Source: Phyllobacterium myrsinacearum (GTDB lineage Bacteria; Pseudomonadota; Alphaproteobacteria; Rhizobiales; Rhizobiaceae). Taken from it: DNA of 64,000 nucleotides. The stretch is from NCBI RefSeq assembly GCF_014138285.1, contig NZ_JACGXN010000001.1, positions 671,314-735,313 on the forward strand, in the 5' to 3' direction. The notes beneath the pieces are model-generated. The model was not told the DNA's origin, made no database searches, and was given only the letters and a program-made list of their open reading frames with translations. Within the stretch, counting starts at the first letter, position 1. Each line of letters opens with the position of its first letter. Below are positions 1-7,956 of the stretch, piece by piece. The translations under genes were made by a program, and so were the position numbers.

Positions 1-236
1 CCGGTATCGAGCAAGGACGCAATGTCGGATGGTTTGACCGGACCATAGGCAACGCGGCCAGAGGGTGTTTCCACCTCAACCATCGGTTCGAGCCAATACA
101 TGCCGCGCGAACCGTTGCGCACGATGCGCGCATCGAGATTGCGGGCAACGATTTCGTCCTGCAGCTTCCTGGCAACCTTTTCGGCACCGAGGGCAAGCGA
201 ACCGGAATCGCGAGGCACGAAGAATGTAATGGTCAT
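1..236 (-). CDS. fdsB: NAD-dependent formate dehydrogenase beta subunit (partial, N-terminus)
   Basis: The first 78 residues of a protein that runs off the left edge. It starts MTITFFVPRDSGSLALGAEK, matching the thioredoxin-like N-terminal part of FdsB/NuoF-type subunits. In the full family this is followed by FMN, NAD(H) and 4Fe-4S domains that pass electrons from the molybdenum formate dehydrogenase to NAD+. The start codon overlaps the fdsG stop as ATGA (ATG at 236-234, TGA at 235-233), so the two are translationally coupled. The FMN and NAD domains lie outside the window. The identification rests on this N-terminus plus the adjacent fdsG. Confidence 0.85.
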   Translation of the reverse strand, partial: MTITFFVPRDSGSLALGAEKVARKLQDEIVARNLDARIVRNGSRGMYWLEPMVEVETPSGRVAYGPVKPSDIASLLDT

Positions 237-706
237 AGCCGCACCTCGGTGGCAATTTCTTCAAGCTTCTCAGCATCGAGGCGGCCAATCACTTCACCAT
301 CGAGCATGGCGGCGGGCGCACAGGCGCAAAGGCCGAGGCAATAAACGGGTTCAAGAGTGACGGCGCCGTCTGAGGTCGTGCCGTGCCAATCAATGCCGAG
401 CAATTCCCGGGCTTTCTGCGCCATGGCATCGCCACCCATCGACTGACAGGCTTCAGCCCGGCAAAGCTTTAGCACATGCCGGCCAGCGGGATGATCACGG
501 TAATCATGATAAAATGTGACAACGCCATGCACTTCAGCGCGGGAAATATTGAGCGCTTGGGCGATCAACGGCAGAGCCTCCTGCGGCACATAACCGAACT
601 CGCCCTGCAAATCGTGCAGGATCGGAAGAAGCGGACCTTCTTCGTCCTTTAATTGATTGATAATGCCTATCGCTCTTGTTGCGATATCGGTACTTGCGCT
701 TTGCAT
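233..706 (-). CDS. fdsG: NAD-dependent formate dehydrogenase gamma subunit
   Basis: 157-residue NuoE/FdsG-like thioredoxin-fold protein carrying one [2Fe-2S] cluster. The ligands are visible as C-x4-C (CRAEAC) followed by C-x3-C (CLGLC). It forms the soluble formate dehydrogenase with FdsB, FdsA and accessory proteins, oxidising formate to CO2 with reduction of NAD+ in the cytoplasm. An in-frame extension upstream to 754 exists, but the start at 706 (MQSASTDIATRA) is chosen because an AGGGAGGG ribosome-binding site lies about 10 nt upstream and the family begins here. It is first in an operon continuing into fdsB. A LysR-type box lies about 90 nt upstream. Confidence 0.93.
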   Translation of the reverse strand: MQSASTDIATRAIGIINQLKDEEGPLLPILHDLQGEFGYVPQEALPLIAQALNISRAEVHGVVTFYHDYRDHPAGRHVLKLCRAEACQSMGGDAMAQKARELLGIDWHGTTSDGAVTLEPVYCLGLCACAPAAMLDGEVIGRLDAEKLEEIATEVRL

Positions 707-793
707 TGCTGCAACGCCCTCCCTAATTTCCCCTCGTAACTTAGAACAGATCAAAAGCGCGGTGATTAATCAATATACCAGTCTCGTTACTCG

Positions 794-808
794 ATAGAAG
801 ATTTCTAT
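794..808. promoter_or_regulatory. Candidate LysR-type operator upstream of fdsG
   Basis: ATAGAAGATTTCTAT is a perfect 6-3-6 palindrome containing the T-N11-A signature (T795, A807) of LysR-family sites. It sits 88 nt upstream of the fdsG start, the usual position of an activator recognition site, and overlaps the stop codon of the preceding LysR gene. Direct binding is inferred. Confidence 0.55.
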
Positions 809-1704
809 TAAAGCATTTTGAGATTTATCGCCAACGCGCGGGCTTCATGCAGCAAGGCTGAAACCAGGGGCGTATGCGGCTCGCGATCTGCTGCGACCAG
901 CCCGACAAGATGGCGTGCATCCGGTTCAACGATCGGAATAGCACGGATCGGTTCAGAAAAACCCAATGTTTCTGCCAGGTTGAGCGGCATGATACTTGCC
1001 CATTTACCGGTGCGGATGTGTGAAAACAGCACAATCATCGAGTTGGATTCAAGCGTCGGGTTCACATCGACCCCCGCCTCTTGCAGATGTTTATTGATGA
1101 TACGGCGGTTCTGCATGTCCATGGTGAGCAGGCACAACGGCAATTGGCCCACCTCGGCCCAGGTCACAAATTCGCGATCGGAATAGGTGCTGCCGGTCGA
1201 TGTGATCAATTGGTAGCGTTCCGAATAGAGCGGTACCGAGGTAACACGCCCGAGCGGCTCATTGTCGAGATAGCTGATTCCCGCATCAATCTCGAAATTG
1301 CTGAGCAATGTCAGCACCTCCAGTGATGTGCGGGAGGTCACCGAAAAAGTCACGTCAGGGTGTTTTTCACGGAACGGCGTTGTCAGGCGCGAAACCATGG
1401 CCAGCGCCGTTGGAATCGCCGCTATTTTCACATGCCCGGACAAACCATAGCGCGCGGCGCGGATTTCCTCACGCATCGTCCGTGTGTCGCCGACAATCCG
1501 GCGCGCCCATTCGAGCACCCGCTGGCCTTCCGGCGTCAACCCCTTGTAACGCGAGGCGCGCTGAACCAGCACAACACCCAGTGTATCCTCAAGCTGGCGG
1601 ATGGCTGCCGACAGGGTGGGCTGCGTAACGCCGCACTCCTCGGCTGCGCGGCCAAAATGCTGGTTGCGCGCCAGAGCGATAAAAAATTCCAGCTTGTCGA
1701 TCAT
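808..1704 (-). CDS. LysR-family regulator, probable formate dehydrogenase regulator
   Basis: 298-residue LysR-type regulator. Residues 1-60 form the winged helix (FFIALARNQHFGRAAEECGV, then TQPTLSAAIRQLE), and about 90-295 the co-inducer-binding domain. It lies directly upstream of, and co-oriented with, fdsG, with 101 nt between. LysR genes commonly occupy this place in rhizobial fds loci, so control of fds by formate or a related signal is likely but inferred. The 5' region is unusual: the Shine-Dalgarno GGAGGA lies in a short hairpin (1713-1727) and the start codon in an arm of a larger inverted repeat (1700-1739), which could limit translation. A role in the neighbouring urt operon is less likely given the spacing and the sigma-54 promoter there. 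Confidence 0.85.
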   Translation of the reverse strand: MIDKLEFFIALARNQHFGRAAEECGVTQPTLSAAIRQLEDTLGVVLVQRASRYKGLTPEGQRVLEWARRIVGDTRTMREEIRAARYGLSGHVKIAAIPTALAMVSRLTTPFREKHPDVTFSVTSRTSLEVLTLLSNFEIDAGISYLDNEPLGRVTSVPLYSERYQLITSTGSTYSDREFVTWAEVGQLPLCLLTMDMQNRRIINKHLQEAGVDVNPTLESNSMIVLFSHIRTGKWASIMPLNLAETLGFSEPIRAIPIVEPDARHLVGLVAADREPHTPLVSALLHEARALAINLKML

Positions 1705-1739
1705 CGAAATCCGTCCTCCGAGAGGACTCTATCGATGAT
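1700..1739 (-). promoter_or_regulatory. Nested palindrome over the LysR gene start and RBS
   Basis: Outer arms ATCATCGA (1700-1707) and TCGATGAT (1732-1739) flank an inner hairpin GTCCTC-CGA-GAGGAC (1713-1727), nearly concentric. On the minus-strand RNA the inner stem holds the ribosome-binding site GGAGGA and the outer arm holds the ATG. It could be an autoregulatory operator, an RNA structure that hides the start, or both. It has no U-tract, so it is not a standard terminator for urtE. Confidence 0.45.
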
Positions 1740-1769
1740 TACCCGCCGACAGCAAGAGCGGAGACAAAT

Positions 1770-2465
1770 TCAAACAGTCAGGAACTTACGAACCTCCGGT
1801 CTGTCGAGGCTTGCCGCATCACCCGAATGAACGATCTCGCCGCGATCCATGATGTAGACGTGGTCTGCCAGTTCACGGCAGAAATCGAGATATTGTTCGA
1901 CGAGAAGGATAGCCAGGCCTGTCTGATCGCGCAGAAACCGGATGGCTCGGCCAATATCCTTGATGATCGACGGCTGGATGCCCTCCGTCGGTTCATCCAG
2001 AACAAGCAACCTCGGCCGCGTGACCAGCGCGCGGCCGATGGCGAGCTGTTGCTGCTGACCGCCGGACAGATCCCCGCCTCGGCGGCCCAGCATGGTCTTG
2101 AGCACCGGGAAGAGCTCGAAAACTTCCGGAGGCACGTTGCGGTTGCCGCGCTTGGCTGCAGCGAAGCCCGTCGCCAGATTCTCACGCACGGTGAGCAGCG
2201 GAAAGATCTCGCGACCCTGTGGCACGAACGCAATACCGGCACGGGCCCGGTCATAGGGAGGCTTCTTGCCAAGCGGCGAACCATCGAAGCTGATTGTACC
2301 CGATGACAGCGGGTGTTGACCGACGATCGCGCGGAGCATGCTCGTCTTGCCAACACCGTTGCGGCCAAGCACACAGGTGATGGATTTCGGTTTCACTTCA
2401 AGTGATATGCCGCGCAAAGCCTGTGCCGCACCATAATGAAGAGAAGCATTTTCAACCGTGAGCAT
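1770..2465 (-). CDS. urtE: Urea ABC transporter ATP-binding protein UrtE
   Basis: 231-residue ABC ATPase of the branched-chain amino acid/urea (LivF-like) class. Walker A is GRNGVGKTS near residue 35, the signature is LSGGQQQQLAIGRAL near 133, and Walker B is LLVLDEP near 154. With UrtD it powers urea import through UrtB and UrtC. It is the last gene of the urtABCDE operon. Unlike the other urt genes, which overlap or nearly touch, it is separated from urtD by 207 nt holding a REP-like inverted repeat. An AAGGA ribosome-binding site precedes the start. Confidence 0.95.
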   Translation of the reverse strand: MLTVENASLHYGAAQALRGISLEVKPKSITCVLGRNGVGKTSMLRAIVGQHPLSSGTISFDGSPLGKKPPYDRARAGIAFVPQGREIFPLLTVRENLATGFAAAKRGNRNVPPEVFELFPVLKTMLGRRGGDLSGGQQQQLAIGRALVTRPRLLVLDEPTEGIQPSIIKDIGRAIRFLRDQTGLAILLVEQYLDFCRELADHVYIMDRGEIVHSGDAASLDRPEVRKFLTV

Positions 2466-2507
2466 CAGAGGGTTCCTTCACATTGATGTATCGCAACAGT
2501 GGTTCGT

Positions 2508-2618
2508 GGTTCGACAAGCTCACCATGAGGGAGATGGGTGGCTGCAAACCAATCATCAGCCGTTCAGAATTTGACTCCCTGACGTCCTCACTTTCCCTCA
2601 TGGTGAGCTTGTCGAACC
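2508..2618. repeat. REP-like inverted repeat between urtD and urtE
   Basis: Two perfectly complementary 25-nt arms (2508-2532 and 2594-2618, 25/25) are separated by 61 nt. The arm core, GGTTCGACAAGCTCACCATG on one strand, is of the kind seen repeatedly in intergenic regions of many alphaproteobacteria, consistent with a REP/BIME-type palindromic element. In RNA it would form a long hairpin inside the urt transcript. No other copy is evident in this window. Confidence 0.75.
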
Positions 2619-2672
2619 GCGGATTAGATGGTGGGCTTCCCAAGCTTGCCGAAGGGTGAACCACGCGCTGTC

Positions 2673-3419
2673 TCATCGCCCGAGGTAGACCTCGATGACG
2701 CGCTGGTCATTGCTGACGTGATCAAGCGAACCTTCGGCCAGCACCGATCCCTCGTGCAGGCAGGTGACCTTCACATCGAGCTCGCGCACGAAATGCATGT
2801 CGTGCTCCACAACGATTACCGAGCGGGTACGGGCGATGTCGCGCAGAAGCTTTGCTGTTTCCGCCGTTTCCGCATCAGTCATCCCGGCAACAGGCTCATC
2901 CACCAGCAGCAGTTTTGGATCCTGCGCGAGCAGCATGCCGATTTCCAGCCACTGTTTCTGGCCATGGGAGAGATTGGCAGCCAGCCAGTGACGTTTTTCG
3001 AATAGCCGTATCGTGTAGAGAATTTCAAGAATTCGGTCCGCCTCGTCCCTGCTCTGGCGATGAAACAGCGCAGAAAAGGCCGAGCGTGACCCGGACAGCG
3101 CCAGAACCAGATTGTCCTCCACAGTGTGACTTTCGAAGACTGTCGGTTTCTGGAACTTGCGGCCAATGCCGAGCATGGCAATTTCAGCTTCATCATGCCC
3201 GGTCAGGTCGACCGTGCCGTTGAAATAGACATCGCCCGTATCCGGCTTGGTCTTGCCGGTGATAATATCCATCATGGTCGTCTTGCCGGCCCCATTGGGA
3301 CCGATAATGGCGCGCATTTCACCCGACTGCAGCACGAGAGAAAGATTGTTGATGGCGCGGAACCCGTCAAAGGAAACCGAAACGCCGTCGAGGTAAAGCA
3401 ATGTGTCCTTGGCCTTCAT
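2673..3419 (-). CDS. urtD: Urea ABC transporter ATP-binding protein UrtD
   Basis: 248-residue ABC ATPase, LivG-like. Walker A is GPNGAGKTT near residue 38, a LSHGQKQWLEIGMLL signature follows, and Walker B is LLLVDEP. An upstream in-frame extension to 3617 is low-complexity and overlaps urtC, so the start is placed at 3419 (MKAKDTLLYLDGVSVSF), where family members begin. This leaves 5 nt to the end of urtC. It is the second ATPase of the urea importer. Confidence 0.95.
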   Translation of the reverse strand: MKAKDTLLYLDGVSVSFDGFRAINNLSLVLQSGEMRAIIGPNGAGKTTMMDIITGKTKPDTGDVYFNGTVDLTGHDEAEIAMLGIGRKFQKPTVFESHTVEDNLVLALSGSRSAFSALFHRQSRDEADRILEILYTIRLFEKRHWLAANLSHGQKQWLEIGMLLAQDPKLLLVDEPVAGMTDAETAETAKLLRDIARTRSVIVVEHDMHFVRELDVKVTCLHEGSVLAEGSLDHVSNDQRVIEVYLGR

Positions 3420-3424
3420 TAGGG

Positions 3425-4612
3425 TTACTCCGCGGCCTGAGGTTCGGGTGCTGGTACGCGCTTGCCGCTTTGCTTCACGACCGGCGGCAGCACTTCGTCG
3501 TCTTTTTGTGCCGCATCGGCGGCTCTTCGGGCTTTCCATGCGCCGTAAAGTCCCAGAATGCCCTTCGGCAGGAACAGCGTGACGAGAATGAACAGCGCGC
3601 CGAGGGCGAACAGCCAAGCCTCAGGAAAAGCGGTGGTGAAGTAGGTTTTGCCAAAATTGACCAGCACGGCCCCGATGATGGGACCGATAATCGTGCCGCG
3701 CCCGCCAACGGCCACCCAGATGACCGCTTCAATGGAGTTCGCAGGTTCAAACTCGGACGGATTGATAATGCCGACCTGCGGCACATAAAGCGCCCCGGCA
3801 ATCCCCGCCATCATGGCAGAGAGCGTCCAGACGAACAGTTTGTACCGGTCGACGCGATAGCCAAGGAAGCGCATGCGGCTTTCCGCGTCACGCACCCCGA
3901 CCAGTACCTTGCCGAGCTTCGAGCGGATGATGAAACCTGAAACGAATACGGCCAGCGCCAGAAACAGTGCCGTTGCCGCGAAGAGTGCTGAGCGGGTCGT
4001 TCCGGCCTGAATGTTGAAGCCAAGAATATCCTTGAAATCCGTGAGGCCATTGTTGCCGCCAAAGCCCATGTCGTTGCGGAAGAATGCAAGCAAAAGCGCA
4101 TAGGTCAGGGCCTGTGTGATGATGGAGAGATAGACACCGGTGACACGCGAGCGGAATGCCAGCCAGCCAAAACCGAAGGCCAGCACGCCGGGAACCAAGA
4201 CGACCATCAGGGCGGCAAACCAGAAATTGTCAAAGCCGTACCAGAACCAGGGCAATTCCTTCCAGTTCAGGAACACCATGAAATCGGGCAGGACCGGATC
4301 GGCATAGACACCACGGGGACCGATCTGACGCATCAGATACATGCCCATGGCATAGCCGCCGAGTGCAAAGAAGGCACCATGACCGAGTGAGAGAATACCG
4401 CAAAAACCCCAGACCAGATCAAGCGCCACAGCGAGCAGCGCATAGGTCAGATATTTGCCAAGCAGCGAAACCAGATAGGTGGGCACATGCAGGGGCGATG
4501 TATCAGGCACCAGCAGATTGAGGAGAGGCACAAGACAGGCAATCCCCACCAGGAAGGCGATGACAATCACGCCACGCCGGTCGCCATGCTTAAAAAACCA
4601 TTGGGTGATCAT
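3425..4612 (-). CDS. urtC: Urea ABC transporter permease UrtC
   Basis: 395-residue LivM-like inner-membrane permease with about 8-10 hydrophobic segments, including a family-typical stretch around WGFCGILSLGHGAFFALGGY and a C-terminal charged tail. It forms the urea translocation path with UrtB. The ATG overlaps the urtB stop by 4 nt (ATGA at 4609-4612), indicating translational coupling. Its length fits the family (about 370-400). Confidence 0.95.
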   Translation of the reverse strand: MITQWFFKHGDRRGVIVIAFLVGIACLVPLLNLLVPDTSPLHVPTYLVSLLGKYLTYALLAVALDLVWGFCGILSLGHGAFFALGGYAMGMYLMRQIGPRGVYADPVLPDFMVFLNWKELPWFWYGFDNFWFAALMVVLVPGVLAFGFGWLAFRSRVTGVYLSIITQALTYALLLAFFRNDMGFGGNNGLTDFKDILGFNIQAGTTRSALFAATALFLALAVFVSGFIIRSKLGKVLVGVRDAESRMRFLGYRVDRYKLFVWTLSAMMAGIAGALYVPQVGIINPSEFEPANSIEAVIWVAVGGRGTIIGPIIGAVLVNFGKTYFTTAFPEAWLFALGALFILVTLFLPKGILGLYGAWKARRAADAAQKDDEVLPPVVKQSGKRVPAPEPQAAE

Positions 4613-6231
4613 GCCTCGATGGCCCTTCCCTTGAGTGCGAAGAGACCGCGCGGACGCTTCTGAATGAACAGGATGATGAGGACCAGAACGAGAATTTTGC
4701 CCAGAACAGCACCGGCAAAGGGCTCGAGAAACTTGTTAGCGATGCCGAGGGACATGGCACCGACCAGTGTTCCCCAGAGATTGCCGACACCGCCGAAGAC
4801 CACAACCATGAAACTGTCGATGATATAGCCCTGGCCCAAATTGGGGCTTACATTGTCGATCTGGCTGAGCGCGACACCGGCAATGCCGGCAATACCGGAA
4901 CCAAGGCCAAAGGTGAGCGCATCGACCCATGGCGTGCGGATACCCATGGACGATGCCATCCGCCGGTTTTGCGTGACGGCCCGCATGCGCAGGCCGAGCA
5001 TGGTTTTCTTCAGCACCAGCTGCAGCACGGCAAAGACCGACAAAGCGAAGACGATGATCCAGAGGCGTGACCACGTCAGCGTCAGCATGCCGACATCAAA
5101 GGAACCGGACATCCACGAGGGGCTGCTCACCTGAACGTTCGAGGCGCCGAACCACGAGCGCGTTGCCTGCTGCAGCACCAGCGAAATGCCCCATGTGGCA
5201 AGCAGAGTTTCCAGTGGCCTGCCATAGAGGAAGCGGATGATTCCGCGTTCAATGACAACACCGATCCCGCCCGAGACGAGAAAGGCCACAGGCAGGGCAA
5301 TCAAAAGTGAATATTCGGAAAGCGCTGGCATGGATGCATGAACAATCTGCTGCACCACGAAGGTTGTGTAGGCGCCGATCATCACCATTTCGCCGTGGGC
5401 CATGTTGATCACACCCATGACTCCGAACGTGATCGCAAGACCGATGGCCGCCAGCAGCAGGACCGAGCCAAGCGACAGGCCATAAACGATATTCTGGATG
5501 CCGTTCCAGATTTCGAGTTCAGAATTGATGCTGGATATCGCTGCACCGGCGGCTTCACCGACGGGTCCCTGAATTCCGGCAAGCGGCGTCAGCAGACCGA
5601 GTGCTTCGCGCCCATTGCCGGACTTGATTTCAGCAATGGCGGCGATCTTCACATCGTCTGCCGCGCTGGAGTTGAGAACAGCAGCAGCTTTGGCCCGCTG
5701 CATCAACATCTTGATCCCTGCATCCTTCTCGGCCGATATGGCCTGGTCCAGCAACGGGATGGATTCGGGATCGCGGTTCTTCAGGATTGCCTCGGCAGCG
5801 GAACGCCGCTCCGTTGCATCGGTGCTCATCAATGTCAGACCACCGATGGCAGCAGCAATATCCCGGCGCAGCCGGTTGTTGACCTTGATCTTTTCGGCCG
5901 CACTGCGCGGGACCGGAGCCAATTTTGCCCCGCTCAGAGGATCAGTCGCCGCATAGTCCGAGCCATCTCGCACGCCAAGAAAGACTGATTTATCCGTCTT
6001 CGAAACATAGAGGTCGCCTGCACTCAATGCATTGAGAATGACGGCCGCGCGCGGTGCGCCGCTTTTGGCAAGCTCGGAAACCGCCTTGCTCGTGTCGTCA
6101 AAATTGTCTCCAGCCAGCGCTTCCACCAGCGGCTTGAGTTTGGCGTCATCCACGGCTTGTGCACCTGCGGCAGCAGGGAGCAGGCAAAGGCCCAGCATCG
6201 CGATGATGGTCAGGAAGCGGCTCAATGACAT
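4609..6231 (-). CDS. urtB: Urea ABC transporter permease UrtB, long form
   Basis: 540-residue permease. A signal peptide (about 1-25, ending AAGAQA) is followed by a soluble region of roughly 200 residues with HEAT-like helical content (about 26-235). The LivH-like membrane domain occupies about 240-535 (ITFGVMGVINMAHGEMVMIG motif). The N-terminal soluble extension is a known trait of UrtB versus LivH and would face the periplasm. It partners UrtC. It starts 111 nt downstream of urtA, after a strong hairpin that may reduce or stabilise expression relative to the binding protein. Confidence 0.94.
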   Translation of the reverse strand: MSLSRFLTIIAMLGLCLLPAAAGAQAVDDAKLKPLVEALAGDNFDDTSKAVSELAKSGAPRAAVILNALSAGDLYVSKTDKSVFLGVRDGSDYAATDPLSGAKLAPVPRSAAEKIKVNNRLRRDIAAAIGGLTLMSTDATERRSAAEAILKNRDPESIPLLDQAISAEKDAGIKMLMQRAKAAAVLNSSAADDVKIAAIAEIKSGNGREALGLLTPLAGIQGPVGEAAGAAISSINSELEIWNGIQNIVYGLSLGSVLLLAAIGLAITFGVMGVINMAHGEMVMIGAYTTFVVQQIVHASMPALSEYSLLIALPVAFLVSGGIGVVIERGIIRFLYGRPLETLLATWGISLVLQQATRSWFGASNVQVSSPSWMSGSFDVGMLTLTWSRLWIIVFALSVFAVLQLVLKKTMLGLRMRAVTQNRRMASSMGIRTPWVDALTFGLGSGIAGIAGVALSQIDNVSPNLGQGYIIDSFMVVVFGGVGNLWGTLVGAMSLGIANKFLEPFAGAVLGKILVLVLIILFIQKRPRGLFALKGRAIEA

Positions 6232-6265
6232 TCAACAATCCTGCATTTGAAGTTCTTTCGGGGCG

Positions 6266-6296
6266 CTCCACCCCCGCAATACGTGCGGGGGTGGAG
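6266..6296 (-). promoter_or_regulatory. Intercistronic hairpin between urtA and urtB
   Basis: Perfect 13-bp stem, CTCCACCCCCGCA against TGCGGGGGTGGAG, with a 5-nt loop and no U-tract on either side. Hairpins in this place are common after the first gene of ABC operons, where they protect the 3' end of the binding-protein message and hold down distal expression. That role is inferred. Confidence 0.7.
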
Positions 6297-6342
6297 TTGG
6301 CTTCGGATTTGTCGCCCCCGACCCGAAGCCGAAGGTCCATGC

Positions 6343-7641
6343 CTAGTTGGTCACGCCACCGCATTTGCCGGAGACAACATTGAAGTTGCCGCACGACATC
6401 GGCTTGCGCCAATCGGAGATCAGATCCTTGGAGCCCGGCAGATAATCCGACCACTCATCACCGACCACGAGGCCAGGCGTCCTGTAGACGATGTCGAACT
6501 GGCCATCATCCTGCACTTCACCGATGAGGACCGGTTTGGTGATGTGATGGTTTGGCATCATCGTTGCCGAACCACCGGAGAGGTTCGGCACGGAAACGCC
6601 GACAATCGAGTCGATGACGGCATCGGACTTGGTGGTACCGGCGGCTTCAACAGCCTTTACCCACATGTTGAAACCGATGAACGTCGCTTCCATCGGGTCA
6701 TTGGTCACGCGCTTGTCGTTCTTGATGTAGGCATGCCATTTCTTGATGAATTCGGCATTGGCATCGGAATCGACTGATTCGAAATAGTTCCACGCGGCGA
6801 GATGGCCAACCAGCGGCTTGGTATCGAGACCGGCCAGTTCTTCCTCACCCACCGAGAAGGCGACAACCGGAATGTCTTCGGCCTTGATACCCTGGTTGGC
6901 GAGTTCCTTGTAGAACGGCACATTGGCATCACCATTGATGGTGGAGACAACGGCTGTCTTTTTGCCAGCGGAACCAAATTTCTTGATGTCGGAAACGATC
7001 GTCTGCCAATCCGAATGACCAAACGGTGTGTAGTTGATCATGATGTCCTCATCCTTCACGCCTTTGGCGTTGAGATAGGCCTTCAGGATCTTGTTGGTGG
7101 TCTGCGGATAGACATAATCCGTACCGGCGAGAACCCAGCGCTGCACGCCTTCCTGGCTGGCGAGATAATCAACAGCGGGAATGGCCTGCTGGTTCGGCGC
7201 AGCACCTGTATAGAAAACGTTACGCGAGCTTTCCTCACCTTCATACTGAACCGGATAGAACAGCAGGGAATTCAGTTCTTCGAAGACCGGAAGTACGGAT
7301 TTGCGCGAGGACGATGTCCAGCAGCCAAAAACCGCAGCAACCTTGTCCTGCTCGATCAACTGACGGGCTTTTTCCGCAAAGAGCGGCCAATCCGACGCCG
7401 GATCGACAACAACGGCTTCAAGCTTCTTGCCGAGAACGCCGCCCTTCTTGTTCTGCTCATCAATCAGGAAGAGCATCGTGTCCTTGAGCGTGGTTTCGGA
7501 AATCGCCATCGTACCGGACAGCGAATGCAGAATACCGACCTTGATCGTATCCTCCGCGGCTTTTGCGGGCGACAGGGCCAGCGTCGCTCCCACGGCGGCG
7601 GCGGCCAAGGTTCCAATAAATCTGGCTGTTAGACTGAACAT
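6343..7641 (-). CDS. urtA: Urea ABC transporter substrate-binding protein UrtA
   Basis: 432-residue periplasmic binding protein of the amide/urea type. A signal peptide (about 1-28, ending SPAKA) precedes the mature start AEDTIKVGILHSLSGTMAIS. The body is a type I periplasmic binding fold with family-typical segments such as VFGCWTSSSRKSVLPVFEE and FYPVQYEGEE. It captures urea and delivers it to UrtBC. It is the first gene of the operon, preceded by an exact sigma-54 promoter at 7689-7704, so nitrogen-limited expression through NtrC is likely. Confidence 0.97.
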   Translation of the reverse strand: MFSLTARFIGTLAAAAVGATLALSPAKAAEDTIKVGILHSLSGTMAISETTLKDTMLFLIDEQNKKGGVLGKKLEAVVVDPASDWPLFAEKARQLIEQDKVAAVFGCWTSSSRKSVLPVFEELNSLLFYPVQYEGEESSRNVFYTGAAPNQQAIPAVDYLASQEGVQRWVLAGTDYVYPQTTNKILKAYLNAKGVKDEDIMINYTPFGHSDWQTIVSDIKKFGSAGKKTAVVSTINGDANVPFYKELANQGIKAEDIPVVAFSVGEEELAGLDTKPLVGHLAAWNYFESVDSDANAEFIKKWHAYIKNDKRVTNDPMEATFIGFNMWVKAVEAAGTTKSDAVIDSIVGVSVPNLSGGSATMMPNHHITKPVLIGEVQDDGQFDIVYRTPGLVVGDEWSDYLPGSKDLISDWRKPMSCGNFNVVSGKCGGVTN

Positions 7642-7956
7642 TCAGGTAAACCCCTCTTTATGGTTTTGTTTGTACCGAGGGAATACAAAGCAACGACCGT
7701 GCCAATCGGCGCGCAGCACGATACAATTGTGAAATCTTAGTATCTGGCCGGCGATTATAACGTTTGCGCTATGCATGGATGAAGCTGCTGCTGCCTTGCG
7801 CGCCAGTCAAATGCCTATACTCTCATCAATTGGTCGCATATGCCTATTTATTGTGCGCATACTGCAATTTGCGTCATCGATCAAACGGCTTTGATCTGGC
7901 ATTGGTCTTCGTTTGATGTATGCTGCTGCCACCAATCACATTCTCAAGGAAAGAAA
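7642..7956. other. Divergent intergenic region urtA / DUF442 gene
   Basis: This 315-nt gene-free stretch holds the sigma-54 promoter for urtA at 7689-7704 and the AAGGA ribosome-binding site of the plus-strand gene at 7946-7950. The remaining 240 nt has no small ORF, repeat or RNA structure that I can support. It should contain the NtrC enhancer sites if the RpoN promoter is functional. Confidence 0.6.
7689..7704 (-). promoter_or_regulatory. Sigma-54 (RpoN) promoter of the urt operon
   Basis: The minus strand reads TGGCACG-GTCG-TTGCT, an exact match to the RpoN consensus TGGCACG-N4-TTGCW with the invariant GG and GC at -24/-12. The expected transcription start is near 7679, leaving about 38 nt of leader before urtA. 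No convincing NtrC dyad was found by eye upstream, up to the next gene at 7957. Confidence 0.85.

Noticed and set aside
1700..1739. Terminator of the urt operon
   Set aside because: The inner hairpin is short (6 bp) and has no U-tract on the minus strand; it fits control of the LysR start better.
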